Of a DNA stretch of 9,363 bases, positions 1 to 5,876 are shown one piece after another. The number at the start of each line of letters is the position of its first letter. Position 1 is the stretch's first letter. The DNA comes from Methyloceanibacter sp. (GTDB lineage Bacteria > Pseudomonadota > Alphaproteobacteria > Rhizobiales > Methyloligellaceae), in the NCBI GenBank assembly GCA_025449615.1, contig JANWJA010000080.1, positions 1 through 9,363 of the forward strand, in the 5' to 3' direction. The notes beneath the pieces are model-generated. The model ran no database searches, was not told the DNA's origin, and worked only from the letters and a program-made list of their open reading frames with translations. The translations under genes and the position numbers were made by a program.

Positions 1-332
1 GGCGCGGTGTCGAGCTCGAACCTTCCGGCATCGAGCTTGGAGAAATCGAGAATGTCATTGAGAACCGTGAGCAGACTTCTTGCCGACTGATGCAGCGTGC
101 TTGCGTATTTCTTCTGCGTCTCGTCGAGAGCGGTCTGCTGCAACAGCTCGGCCATGGAGATGATGGCGCCCATCGGGGTGCGCAGTTCATGGCTGACCGT
201 GGCGAGCAGTTCCGACTTGGCTTGGTCTGCGGCTTCAGCCGCCTCTTTGGCCTCTCGCTCTTGTGCTAAGCAGTCGACCAGGGCCTGAATCTGCCCGAAC
301 AAATCGTCGGCGCGGAAGTCCTCTGGACGCAT
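1..332 (-). CDS. Histidine kinase, N-terminal part (HisKA), truncated by window edge
   Basis: Sensor histidine kinase: it would autophosphorylate on His and pass the phosphate to a response regulator. Translating the minus strand from ATG at 332-330 gives 110 codons with no stop before the edge. A short Glu/Ala-rich, probably coiled-coil linker (about residues 20-40) leads into a HisKA dimerisation helix with the H-box TVSHELRTPMG, phospho-acceptor His48, followed by a second helix ending near NDILDFSKLDAG. A GGGGG run 7 nt upstream of the ATG supports the start. Only 47 residues precede the phospho-His and none are hydrophobic, so no membrane or sensor domain is visible from this start. It is probably a soluble kinase, perhaps a hybrid type given the H-box style, but the ATPase and any receiver domain lie outside. 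An upstream start that adds residues is possible. It is divergent from the Bfd gene. Confidence 0.85.
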   Translation of the reverse strand, partial: MRPEDFRADDLFGQIQALVDCLAQEREAKEAAEAADQAKSELLATVSHELRTPMGAIISMAELLQQTALDETQKKYASTLHQSARSLLTVLNDILDFSKLDAGRFELDTA

Positions 333-457
333 GGATAAACCCCCAATTTGCTCGGCTGTGGCAAGCTTGGGTGATGATGCAACTGATCGCTTAAGTCAGA
401 GCTAAGTAATTGGATTGAATTTGATTTAATTGACCTCGGCCCGAGGCTAAGACCCCC
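333..457. promoter_or_regulatory. Divergent intergenic region between kinase and bfd
   Basis: The 125-nt gap must hold promoters for both divergent genes. It contains an AT-rich stretch (about 406-432) that stands out in GC-rich DNA and carries an imperfect palindrome around TTGAATTTGA. It does not match the classical Irr ICE motif (TTTAGAA/TTCTAAA) well, so I do not call an operator. Next to it is a 13-nt palindrome at 434-446 (CCTCGG, C, CCGAGG) which includes the GAGG that would be the ribosome-binding site of the Bfd gene. Confidence 0.4.
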
Positions 458-697
458 ATGATTGTTTGTTCCTGTACCGAGATCACGTCCAAGGATATCG
501 AAGAGGCCGTGGCCGCATTGCGCACCAACGATCCCTTTGTGGTGCTGACCCCGGGCCTGATCTACCGGCAATTAGGCAAGCGGCCGTCCTGCGGCACATG
601 TCTGCCATTAATTTCCAAGCTGATGCTTTCGTTTGACGAGGAAGGCCCGGCAATGCCGGGTGCGGGCGGTCATCGCTCGCCTTTTGAGGACGGCTAG
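458..697 (+). CDS. bfd: Bacterioferritin-associated ferredoxin (Bfd-like, [2Fe-2S])
   Basis: Small [2Fe-2S] protein of the BFD/Fer2_BFD family. In characterised systems Bfd binds bacterioferritin and passes electrons through its haem, so that stored Fe(III) leaves as Fe(II). The 79-residue product has the family's four cysteines in the right order: C4-x-C6 at the N-terminus and C45-x2-C48 (PSCGTC), with TPGLIYRQLGKRPSCG matching the region before the second pair. It is longer than the roughly 64-residue E. coli protein, because about 20 Gly/Pro-rich residues follow the core. The start ATG is fixed by the MxVCSC N-terminus. GAGG at 443-446, 11 nt upstream, is a weak ribosome site inside a palindrome. 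The bacterioferritin gene follows after 55 nt on the same strand, which supports the assignment and joint expression. Confidence 0.92.
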   Translation: MIVCSCTEITSKDIEEAVAALRTNDPFVVLTPGLIYRQLGKRPSCGTCLPLISKLMLSFDEEGPAMPGAGGHRSPFEDG

Positions 698-752
698 CCT
701 AAATCGGCAGAACCGGTCATGATCGCGGGCGGACCTGACGGGAGATGAGGAA

Positions 753-1250
753 ATGAAGGGCAATCCGAAAGTCATCGAATATCTCAACAAGGCGCTGACC
801 AGCGAGCTCACCGCCGTCAACCAATATTGGCTGCACTACCGCCTGATGGACGACTGGGGATTTACCAAGCTTGCCAAGAAGGAGCGCGCGGAATCCATCG
901 AGGAGATGCATCACGCCGACAAGCTCGTGACCCGCATCATTTTTCTCGAGGGCTTTCCCAACATGCAGCGCCTCGATCCCCTGATGATCGGCCAGAACAT
1001 CAAGGAAATCCTGGAATGCGACCTCAAGGCTGAGTACGGCGCCCGCGCGCTGTATATGGAGGCGCGCGCCTGCTGCCGCAAAGAAGAAGACTACGTCACT
1101 ATGGATCTGTTCGAGGAGCTGCTCGGCGATGAGGAAGGCCACATCAATTACCTCGAGACTCAGCTGAACCTCCTGAACGACATCGGCATCCAGAATTACG
1201 GCCAGCTCAATGCGCATTCCGCCGACGACATGCCTGAGGAGGGTGCTTGA
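753..1250 (+). CDS. bfr: Bacterioferritin (haem-containing iron storage protein)
   Basis: Cytosolic 24-mer ferritin that oxidises Fe(II) at a di-iron site and stores ferric mineral. The product is 165 residues, close to the usual 155-165. All ferroxidase ligands of the family are present at canonical positions: E18, E51, H54, E94, E127 and H130, with Y25 beside the site. M52, the axial haem ligand at the dimer interface, is also present (sequence EEMHH), so this is a haem-type Bfr able to take electrons from Bfd. The N-terminus [15 protein letters not shown] is typical. GAGGAA just before the ATG at 753 serves as ribosome site. The bfd gene lies 55 nt upstream, and the stop codon overlaps the TTG start of the next gene (TTGA, 1247-1250). 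Confidence 0.97.
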   Translation: MKGNPKVIEYLNKALTSELTAVNQYWLHYRLMDDWGFTKLAKKERAESIEEMHHADKLVTRIIFLEGFPNMQRLDPLMIGQNIKEILECDLKAEYGARALYMEARACCRKEEDYVTMDLFEELLGDEEGHINYLETQLNLLNDIGIQNYGQLNAHSADDMPEEGA

Positions 1251-1915
1251 GCTTGGCGCCGCGTCTCGACGGACCGCGGCTAGCCCCTGCGTCCGGTGGT
1301 CAAGCCAAACAGCTCGTCGTGTTCCTTCACGGCTATGGTGCCGACGGCAACGACCTGATCTCGCTGGGCCGCGAATGGGCGCGGGCGTTGCCTCATGCCG
1401 CGTTTGTCTCCCCCCATGCGCCAGAGCCATGCGGCATGGCGCCGATGGGACGGCAATGGTTCAATCTGACGTTCCGCGATCCGAGCGAGATTGTGAACGG
1501 CATTGCCAAGGCGGGCCCGGTGGTGAATGCCTTTCTCGATTCCGAACTTGAGCGCATGCAACTCTCCTCTCGCGCCCTCGCTCTTGTCGGCTTCAGTCAA
1601 GGCGCCATGCTCGCGCTCGCCGTAGGCCTTGCACGCAAACCCGCGCCGGCGGCGATCATCGGCTACTCCGGTGCGCTTCCCGGCATCGAGGCGATCAAGG
1701 AGCCCGGCAACCGCCCGGCGATTCTCCTGGTCCATGGCGACATGGACGAGGTCATCCCGGTCGATGCCATGCTGATCGCGCGCGAGCAGCTTGCCGCCGC
1801 GGGTCTTCCCGTCGAGTGGCATGTCGCGGAAGGTGTTGGCCACGGCATCGACGGCGAAGGCTTGCGCCTCGGCGGCGCGTTTCTCAAGCAGGCTTTCTCG
1901 CCTGCAACCAGATAG
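1247..1915 (+). CDS. Phospholipase/carboxylesterase-family alpha/beta hydrolase
   Basis: Serine hydrolase of the phospholipase/carboxylesterase (Abhydrolase_2, YpfH/acyl-protein thioesterase-like) family. It would cleave carboxyl or thio esters, but the substrate cannot be told from sequence. The 222 residues show the oxyanion-side motif [13 protein letters not shown] (residues 24-36), the nucleophile elbow GFSQG with Ser117, the acid Asp167 in HGDMDEVIP, and His199 in GVGHGID, which is a complete catalytic triad. There is no signal peptide, so it is probably cytosolic. The start is TTG at 1247, overlapping the bfr stop by 4 nt, with GAGGAGGG just upstream inside the bfr end, so translation is probably coupled to bfr. 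No in-frame ATG precedes the conserved core. A link to iron storage is not evident from the family. Confidence 0.9.
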   Translation: MSLAPRLDGPRLAPASGGQAKQLVVFLHGYGADGNDLISLGREWARALPHAAFVSPHAPEPCGMAPMGRQWFNLTFRDPSEIVNGIAKAGPVVNAFLDSELERMQLSSRALALVGFSQGAMLALAVGLARKPAPAAIIGYSGALPGIEAIKEPGNRPAILLVHGDMDEVIPVDAMLIAREQLAAAGLPVEWHVAEGVGHGIDGEGLRLGGAFLKQAFSPATR

Positions 1916-2021
1916 CGCCGGCGATTCTTCGTCTGGTAACTATGGTGCTTTTAGCAGTAGGTTTAACCGGCAGGCAGTCGCCGATCGTTACGTTCAAGCC
2001 TTGGAACGAACGAGCATAACC

Positions 2022-2321
2022 GTGACAAGAACCACTTTTTGGCTGGCTGCCATTTCTATGGTCCTCTGTCTGAGCGCGTGCTCCGCGCCGCAGGACCAAT
2101 CCGCACAGTCCAAGGCAACGTACCCCAAGTCGGCGCAATCGCTAGATCCTGAGTCGTACGCCAGACACCTGGCCGTGTGCTTGGCAGGCGGAGACGGGTG
2201 CAACTACAACGTTCTTACCCGCGAGGACCGCGCCCGCGTGCTTACCGCAACCGGATATGGCAGGGAGGCCTCGCAGAAAGCCGAGGGCCAAGAGTCCTCG
2301 GACGACGGCCAGAATCCCTGA
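2022..2321 (+). CDS. Small putative lipoprotein, function unknown
   Basis: I do not recognise the family. From GTG at 2022 the product has 99 residues with a lipoprotein signal: basic start MTRTTFW, a hydrophobic stretch, then lipobox L17-S18-A19-C20, predicting lipid attachment at Cys20 and export by the Lol or default route. The mature part is short and polar: a Gln/Ser/Ala-rich linker, then a segment around LDPESYARHLAVCLAG with two further cysteines (C53, C60) that could form a disulfide, and an acidic C-terminus. The reading frame is open further upstream into the hydrolase gene, but only the GTG gives a sensible signal peptide. The ribosome site is weak (GAACGAACGAG). It lies 106 nt after the hydrolase and 98 nt before the HNH gene on the same strand. 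Confidence 0.72.
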   Translation: MTRTTFWLAAISMVLCLSACSAPQDQSAQSKATYPKSAQSLDPESYARHLAVCLAGGDGCNYNVLTREDRARVLTATGYGREASQKAEGQESSDDGQNP

Positions 2322-2419
2322 ATCCACAGCATCTGGGGCTCTTCACATTCGTGACACGCCCCTATAGTATCCCGCGCCAGTACCCGGGTGCGACGGGCGA
2401 GCTTAAGGGATTGACCGCC

Positions 2420-2986
2420 TTGAACGTCGCATCCGCCTCCGCATCGCCGGGCACTTTCCCGGCCCTCGTGCTGAACGCCGATTATCGACCGCTGTCTTAT
2501 TATCCGCTATCGCTTTGGGGCTGGCAGGACGCGGTCAAGGCCGTGTTCCTCGATCGCGTCAATATCGTCTCGGAATATGACCGCGCGGTGCATTCGCCCT
2601 CGATCGAGATGAAGCTGCCGAGCGTGGTCTCGCTCAAGACCTATATCAGGCCGGCGCGCTACCCGGCCTTCACCCGATTCAACGTGTTCTTGCGCGACCG
2701 CTTCTCCTGCCAATATTGCGGCGATGGCGACGATCTCACCTTCGATCATCTCGTTCCGCGCTCGCGCGGCGGCCTCACGCGCTGGGATAACGTGGTCACG
2801 GCTTGCGCGCCGTGCAATCTCATGAAGGGCGGCAAGCTGCCCGCAGAGGCCAAGATGTATCCGGCGCAGAAGCCCTATCGCCCGACCGTGTTCGAGCTGC
2901 ATCGGAACGGCCGGCTGTTCCCGCCGAACTATCTGCATGAGAGCTGGCTCGATTATCTCTACTGGGATACCGAGCTCGAGCCGTAA
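2420..2986 (+). CDS. HNH endonuclease family protein
   Basis: HNH-fold protein, a metal-dependent DNA nuclease family; this single-domain type is widespread in alphaproteobacteria and its biological target is not established. From TTG at 2420 it has 188 residues. An N-terminal domain (ALVLNADYRPLSYYPLSLW, about 15-33) precedes the zinc-ribbon HNH core at 97-136: C97-x2-C100, catalytic-type D109-H110, and C129-x2-C132 followed by N133. The C-terminal segment (ELHRNGRLFPPNYLHESW, about 159-176) is aromatic-rich. AAGGGA at 2405-2410 sits 9 nt before this TTG, which favours it over TTG at 2411 and GTG at 2351; the frame also opens as far as 2177, inside the lipoprotein gene. It is not next to a methylase or restriction gene. 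It converges on dsbB with 11 nt between stops. Confidence 0.88.
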   Translation: MNVASASASPGTFPALVLNADYRPLSYYPLSLWGWQDAVKAVFLDRVNIVSEYDRAVHSPSIEMKLPSVVSLKTYIRPARYPAFTRFNVFLRDRFSCQYCGDGDDLTFDHLVPRSRGGLTRWDNVVTACAPCNLMKGGKLPAEAKMYPAQKPYRPTVFELHRNGRLFPPNYLHESWLDYLYWDTELEP

Positions 2987-2997
2987 GGCTTGGTTCG

Positions 2998-3507
2998 TCA
3001 GCGCTTCTGCGCCGCGCCATATCCGGCGAGCCCGGCGAGCAGCAGCGACAGCACAGCACTCCATCCCGCGAAGGACAGGCCGAGGAAACGCCACGCTGCC
3101 TCGTCACAAGCCACGACCTTGTTGTTTTCGAGCGATCCTGCGAGACCGCCCTCGCCCCATTGAATGGTCGAGCCGCCCGAACATTCCGTCGGCCCCGGCC
3201 ACCATTTCCACTCGACGCCGGAATGATAAAAGCCGAGCGCGGCATTGCCGAGGAACGCGAGCGCGACGAGCAGAAAAATGATGCGAGCGACATCGTCCTT
3301 CTCCGCGCGCGCGGCAAAAAACGCGGCGATGCTGGCGAGGATGGCAAAGTAATAGGCGTAACGCTCGATCAGGCAGAGATGGCACGGCAGATACCCTCCG
3401 AGGATCTCGAAGGCGTGCGCCGTCAGCACCGTTCCCGCAGCGCCCGTAAACAGCAGCGAGCTGATCAGCATCAGCCGTCCTGCTATTCTGTCGAAACCCA
3501 TTGCCAT
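2998..3507 (-). CDS. dsbB: Disulfide bond formation protein B (DsbB)
   Basis: Inner-membrane protein that reoxidises periplasmic DsbA and passes the electrons to quinone. The 169-residue product has four hydrophobic helices (about 12-33, 50-66, 75-94 and 140-164). Both cysteine pairs are present: C42-x2-C45 (PCHLC) in the first periplasmic loop and C109/C134 in the second. R49, four residues after the CxxC, corresponds to the quinone-interacting Arg48 of E. coli DsbB. The length is close to the usual 165-180. The start ATG (3507-3505) lies 1 nt after the stop of the upstream YqaA-like gene (TGACATG), so the two are almost certainly co-translated. ATG two codons in is an alternative start. No dsbA is visible nearby. 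Confidence 0.93.
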   Translation of the reverse strand: MAMGFDRIAGRLMLISSLLFTGAAGTVLTAHAFEILGGYLPCHLCLIERYAYYFAILASIAAFFAARAEKDDVARIIFLLVALAFLGNAALGFYHSGVEWKWWPGPTECSGGSTIQWGEGGLAGSLENNKVVACDEAAWRFLGLSFAGWSAVLSLLLAGLAGYGAAQKR

Positions 3508-3508
3508 G

Positions 3509-4090
3509 TCAGAGCGCGTACCTTGCTATGAGGAATCCACAGATGATCAAGCCGACAAAAGCCGTGGTGACGAGCGTCAGGCGCTTCTCGATGAAACCTC
3601 TGATCGGCTCGCCATAGATGCGCAGCAACTCCGCCTCGAGGAAGAACCGCAAGCCCCGCGTGATTAGCGACAGCACCACGAAATAGAAGAAATTGAAACC
3701 GGCGAACCCGGACGCGATGGTCACGATCTTATAGGGGATCGGCGTCAGTCCCTTGATCAGGATAATCCACGCGCCCCATTGGTCGTAAGCCGCGCGGAAC
3801 GCCTCCATCCCTTCGCCATAGCCATAGGCCTTGATCAGCCATTGGCCGAGCGTGTCGTAAAGCAGCGCCCCGATTGCATAGCCGAGCATGCCGCCCACGA
3901 CCGAGGCGATCGTGCAGACCAGCGCATAGAGCCTGGCCTTGTGCGGCTGCGCCAGCGCCATCGGCACCAGCAACAGATCGGGAGGGATGGGGAACACCGA
4001 GCTTTCGGCAAACGACACCGCTGCCAAGGCCGGCAGCGCGTGCTTGCTTGCCGAAAGCGCGATGACCTTGTCGTACATCTTTTGCAGCAT
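3509..4090 (-). CDS. YqaA/DedA-like (VTT domain) inner-membrane protein
   Basis: Polytopic membrane protein of the YqaA branch of the DedA/VTT superfamily. Members have been linked to lipid-carrier flipping and membrane homeostasis, but the role of this branch is uncertain. From ATG at 4090 it has 193 residues. Family marks are AESSVFPIPPDLLLVP (about 28-43, re-entrant loop), a Gly-rich helix GGMLGYAIGALLYDTLG (about 66-82), LIKGLTPIPYKIVTIASG (about 111-128), RGLRFF (about 145-150) and a final C-terminal helix. The frame stays open to 4240 upstream, but that extension is not membrane-like and runs antisense through the tRNA gene, so ATG 4090 (AGGCGG nearby) is the likely start. It is followed by dsbB after 1 nt. 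Confidence 0.88.
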   Translation of the reverse strand: MLQKMYDKVIALSASKHALPALAAVSFAESSVFPIPPDLLLVPMALAQPHKARLYALVCTIASVVGGMLGYAIGALLYDTLGQWLIKAYGYGEGMEAFRAAYDQWGAWIILIKGLTPIPYKIVTIASGFAGFNFFYFVVLSLITRGLRFFLEAELLRIYGEPIRGFIEKRLTLVTTAFVGLIICGFLIARYAL

Positions 4091-4150
4091 GGCCGCCTGC
4101 TTAGCTGGGCAAGCCGGTCTTGTCCATCGGCTCCAGGCGTCTCCCCCCAG

Positions 4151-4180
4151 TTGACCAGACTTGCCGCTTACCCCATGTTC
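4151..4180 (+). promoter_or_regulatory. Putative sigma-70 promoter of tRNA-Leu
   Basis: TTGACC at 4151-4156 matches the -35 consensus at five of six positions. With a 17-nt gap, CATGTT at 4174-4179 is a weak -10 (three of six). Transcription would begin about 4186-4188, just before the mature tRNA end at 4189, which fits the short leader expected for a tRNA gene. Inference from spacing only. Confidence 0.45.
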
Positions 4181-4188
4181 CGCCCCGT

Positions 4189-4274
4189 GCCCCAGTGGCG
4201 GAATGGTAGACGCGGCAGACTCAAAATCTGTTGCCTGCAAGGGCGTGCTGGTTCGAGTCCGGCCTGGGGCACCA
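4189..4274 (+). tRNA. tRNA-Leu (anticodon CAA)
   Basis: The class II tRNA fold is readable directly. Acceptor strand GCCCCAG (4189-4195) pairs with CTGGGGC (4264-4270), followed by discriminator A and encoded CCA (4272-4274). The anticodon arm has loop CTCAAAA closed by GCAGA/TCTGT (one G-T pair), placing the anticodon CAA at 4222-4224 (decodes UUG). A long variable arm follows and then GGTTCGAGTCC, the T-arm. The layout closely matches E. coli leuX. The 3' end is not followed by an integrase gene or a repeated tRNA end within the window, so there is no sign of island insertion here. The upstream neighbour is divergent and the downstream neighbour convergent. Confidence 0.96.
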
Positions 4275-4293
4275 ATAACTTTTCAAGCGAATT

Positions 4294-4315
4294 GGAGGCG
4301 CGGTTAAGCGCCTCC
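4294..4315. terminator. Hairpin between convergent tRNA-Leu and GlcG/HbpS-family gene
   Basis: A perfect 8-bp inverted repeat, GGAGGCGC and GCGCCTCC, with a 6-nt loop GGTTAA. It lies 19 nt after the tRNA and 16 nt from the stop of the convergent gene, the right place for a shared bidirectional terminator. Neither side has a clear T-run (minus side AATT, plus side GCTCTAG), so intrinsic termination is plausible but not proven. Confidence 0.5.
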
Positions 4316-4330
4316 GCTCTAGACCTCAAA

Positions 4331-4792
4331 TTACATATTCTGCGCTCGCAGATGCATCATGCGGGCGAACGGGTGATCGGCGATCTCGTGCTGATGCCCC
4401 AGACCCTTAACCCCGGCTGCCGCCACCGCATGATCGTTGTCGACCGAGCTGCCGGAGACCCCGATGGCCCCGATCAGCTCGCCGTCCTCGATGATCGGCA
4501 AGCCGCCCGGAAAGGTGATCAGGCCCTGGTTAGAAACTTCGATGCCGTAGAGCGGGCCGCCGGGTTGCGACAGCTTGCCGATCTCGCCCGACCCCATGGT
4601 GAAGAAGCAGGCGGTCTTCGCCTTCTTCATCGAGATATCGATCGAGCCGACCCAGGCGTCGTCCATGCGCATGAAGGCTTTGAGGTTGGCGCCGGAATCG
4701 ACGATGGCGATGCACATTTTGGTCTTGAGCTTGATCGCTTCCTTCTGCGCGGCGGCAATTGCCTTTTCGGCTTTGTCCAGATCGATATGCAT
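4331..4792 (-). CDS. GlcG/HbpS family protein (haem-binding family)
   Basis: Member of the GlcG/HbpS (Haem_degrading, PF03928-type) family. HbpS of Streptomyces binds haem and senses redox stress; GlcG proteins sit in glycolate or other catabolic operons with unknown role. The 153 residues cover the whole small alpha/beta fold: N-terminal helix, the strand [20 protein letters not shown] (about 26-45), a Gly-rich middle with [16 protein letters not shown] (68-83) and FPGGLPI (94-100), and the hallmark [18 protein letters not shown] (103-120). The C-terminal tail carries several His (133, 135, 140 and after). No signal peptide is seen. The start ATG 4792 has AAAGGA 8 nt upstream. The gene lies 80 nt after the DUF6582-like gene on the same strand, with a hairpin between, so it may be a separate unit. 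A haem role is suggested by neighbours, not shown. Confidence 0.85.
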   Translation of the reverse strand: MHIDLDKAEKAIAAAQKEAIKLKTKMCIAIVDSGANLKAFMRMDDAWVGSIDISMKKAKTACFFTMGSGEIGKLSQPGGPLYGIEVSNQGLITFPGGLPIIEDGELIGAIGVSGSSVDNDHAVAAAGVKGLGHQHEIADHPFARMMHLRAQNM

Positions 4793-4828
4793 TCGAATAT
4801 CCTTTCGGGGTTACGTTGTAAGTGGAGA

Positions 4829-4847
4829 AGGCGGCCCGAAGCCGCCT
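4829..4847 (-). terminator. GC-rich hairpin after the DUF6582-like gene
   Basis: A perfect 7-bp stem, AGGCGGC/GCCGCCT, with a 5-nt loop; read on the minus strand the loop is TTCGG. It begins about 25 nt after the stop of the gene ending at 4873 and lies before the ribosome site of the next gene. Only a short T-containing tract (TTCTCC) follows on the minus strand, so it may attenuate or partly terminate transcription, or protect the 3' end of the upstream message. Confidence 0.45.
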
Positions 4848-4872
4848 CCCCGTCAATAGACAGACTAATGGA

Positions 4873-5139
4873 CTAGCGCTTCTTCAGGTCGCGCCAGCTC
4901 TTCTCAATCATGTCCACGCCGTAATGCTGCGCCGCCTTTTTGATATTGGCAAAAGCAAGCTCGCGGTCGTTGTCGGTCACGCCCTGCACTTGATCGAAGC
5001 GGGCGAGCGCGTTTCGCACATGATCGGCATCGGTCAGCGGCTCTTTCCTCTGCTTCGGAAACGCGAACACGCTTTCCGGCAGATCGCTCCGCGTCGAGAG
5101 ATCGCCATGCACAGTATGGGGTTGCCAGGTGGTTTGCAT
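4873..5139 (-). CDS. Small DUF6582-like protein, function unknown
   Basis: An 88-residue soluble protein with no signal peptide or membrane segment. It resembles the DUF6582 type from memory: FAFPKQRKEPLTDADHVRNA (residues 25-44), ARFDQVQGVTD (46-56) and a C-terminal KKAAQHYGVDMIEKSWRDL segment (67-85). This region commonly appears as a small free-standing protein or as a tail on other proteins; its function is not known to me. The start at 5139 is set by TAAGGAG with a 9-nt gap; an in-frame ATG at 5166 lacks such a site. It lies 56 nt after the ferritin-like gene on the same strand, so the two are probably co-transcribed. Confidence 0.85.
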   Translation of the reverse strand: MQTTWQPHTVHGDLSTRSDLPESVFAFPKQRKEPLTDADHVRNALARFDQVQGVTDNDRELAFANIKKAAQHYGVDMIEKSWRDLKKR

Positions 5140-5195
5140 ATCGTCGTTCTCCTTATTGCAACTCACTGAAATGAACCCATCCCTGCCCCAAAAGT

Positions 5196-5690
5196 TCAGC
5201 GTTTCTTCTTCTTGGCCCGCACGGCGCGTGGCGCGGTGCGGCCACCGAGATTTGGCACGTCCTCGCCGAGCGCCGTGGCGAGGTCGATCTGATGATCCTG
5301 CTCTTGCACCAGGATCTCGCGGATTTGCTCGGCCATGGCAAATTCGCCCAGCGCCTCACATTGCCTGATGCGGTCGCGGTAATTGATGATGGTCTCGTTC
5401 TCGTTATTGAGATCGAAGCGGAGCATATCGCGCGCCTTGTCGGAAACCTTGACCGGTTTTGGCGTGACTGTCGGCATCTTGCCGAGATAATCGATCTGCC
5501 GCGACAGCGTCAGCGCGTGTTCGAGCTCCTGATGCGCGTGCTCGACCAACTGGTCGGCGATGTTCATGTACTCTGCCCCCTTCAGCACCTGCGAATAGAC
5601 CACATAGGCGATGATCGCCTGATATTCGCGAGCCAGATCCTCGTTCAGCAATTCCGCCAATTTGTCGCGCGTAATCTCTTGCCCAGCCAT
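5196..5690 (-). CDS. Ferritin-like (bacterioferritin-type) di-iron protein, non-haem
   Basis: Four-helix ferritin-superfamily protein that would bind a di-iron centre and act in iron oxidation/storage or peroxide defence. From ATG 5690 it has 164 residues. Candidate ligands are E22 in the first helix, the E55-L-E-H58 motif in the second, E97 or E99 in NNENETIINY (third), and E130-Q-D-H133 (fourth), which gives the two ExxH pairs of the superfamily. At the place where haem-type Bfr has Met after the Glu (EMxH) this protein has Leu56, so it probably lacks haem. It ends in a basic tail (VRAKKKKR) that might bind nucleic acid or mineral. AGGAGG 6 nt before ATG 5690 fixes the start over ATG 5705. 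It is the first gene of a (-) group with the DUF6582-like gene, and divergent from the CDGSH gene. Confidence 0.88.
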   Translation of the reverse strand: MAGQEITRDKLAELLNEDLAREYQAIIAYVVYSQVLKGAEYMNIADQLVEHAHQELEHALTLSRQIDYLGKMPTVTPKPVKVSDKARDMLRFDLNNENETIINYRDRIRQCEALGEFAMAEQIREILVQEQDHQIDLATALGEDVPNLGGRTAPRAVRAKKKKR

Positions 5691-5713
5691 AAGGTTCCTC
5701 CTCAATTGTCACG

Positions 5714-5755
5714 GGAGAGCCCGGCAAAGGCCGGACTCCACACTTATAAAAAGTG
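5714..5755 (-). promoter_or_regulatory. Putative promoter and 5'-leader hairpin of the ferritin-like gene
   Basis: On the minus strand TATAAG (5748-5743) is a good -10 candidate lying inside a perfect inverted repeat CACTT/AAGTG (5741-5745 and 5751-5755). No clear -35 was found. Just downstream, and so at or near the 5' end of the expected transcript, is a GC hairpin: CCGGC (5721-5725) pairs with GCCGG (5730-5734) over a 4-nt loop, and flanking GGAG (5714-5717) can pair with CTCC (5736-5739). The strong ribosome site (AGGAGG) follows about 12 nt later. Regulation is inference. Confidence 0.35.
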
Positions 5756-5876
5756 GTCTTAGTGTAGCTTAAACATTGACGGCGTTGCACCTCATGGATA
5801 ACGCGCCGAGTCCCTACAGAGTTCAGGCATAGAGTCGCGGAACTCGTAACGGAAGCTTCAACCCGGAAGCGAGGCT

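Noticed and set aside
400..433. Irr-type (ICE) operator before bfd
   Set aside because: The AT-rich stretch is suggestive, but the TTTAGAA/TTCTAAA half-sites are not present well enough to call it.
717..1430. 237-residue minus-strand frame
   Set aside because: It is antisense to bfr and the hydrolase start, both of which have complete active-site residues.
1791..2021. N-terminal extension of the lipoprotein frame
   Set aside because: It overlaps the hydrolase gene; only the GTG at 2022 places a signal peptide and lipobox at the N-terminus.
2177..2419. N-terminal extension of the HNH protein
   Set aside because: It overlaps the lipoprotein gene in another frame, is Arg-rich shadow-like sequence, and the ribosome site points to TTG 2420.
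4091..4240. N-terminal extension of the YqaA-like protein
   Set aside because: The added 50 residues are low-complexity, not membrane-like, and lie antisense to the tRNA-Leu; ATG 4090 gives the family start.
4189..4330. tRNA-Leu as an integration site of a genomic island
   Set aside because: No integrase gene and no repeat of the tRNA 3' end are seen in the window, and the neighbours look like ordinary chromosomal genes.
3779..4876. Long plus-strand open frame of 365 codons
   Set aside because: It runs antisense through the YqaA-like and GlcG/HbpS-family genes and through the tRNA-Leu; its product has no recognisable domain.
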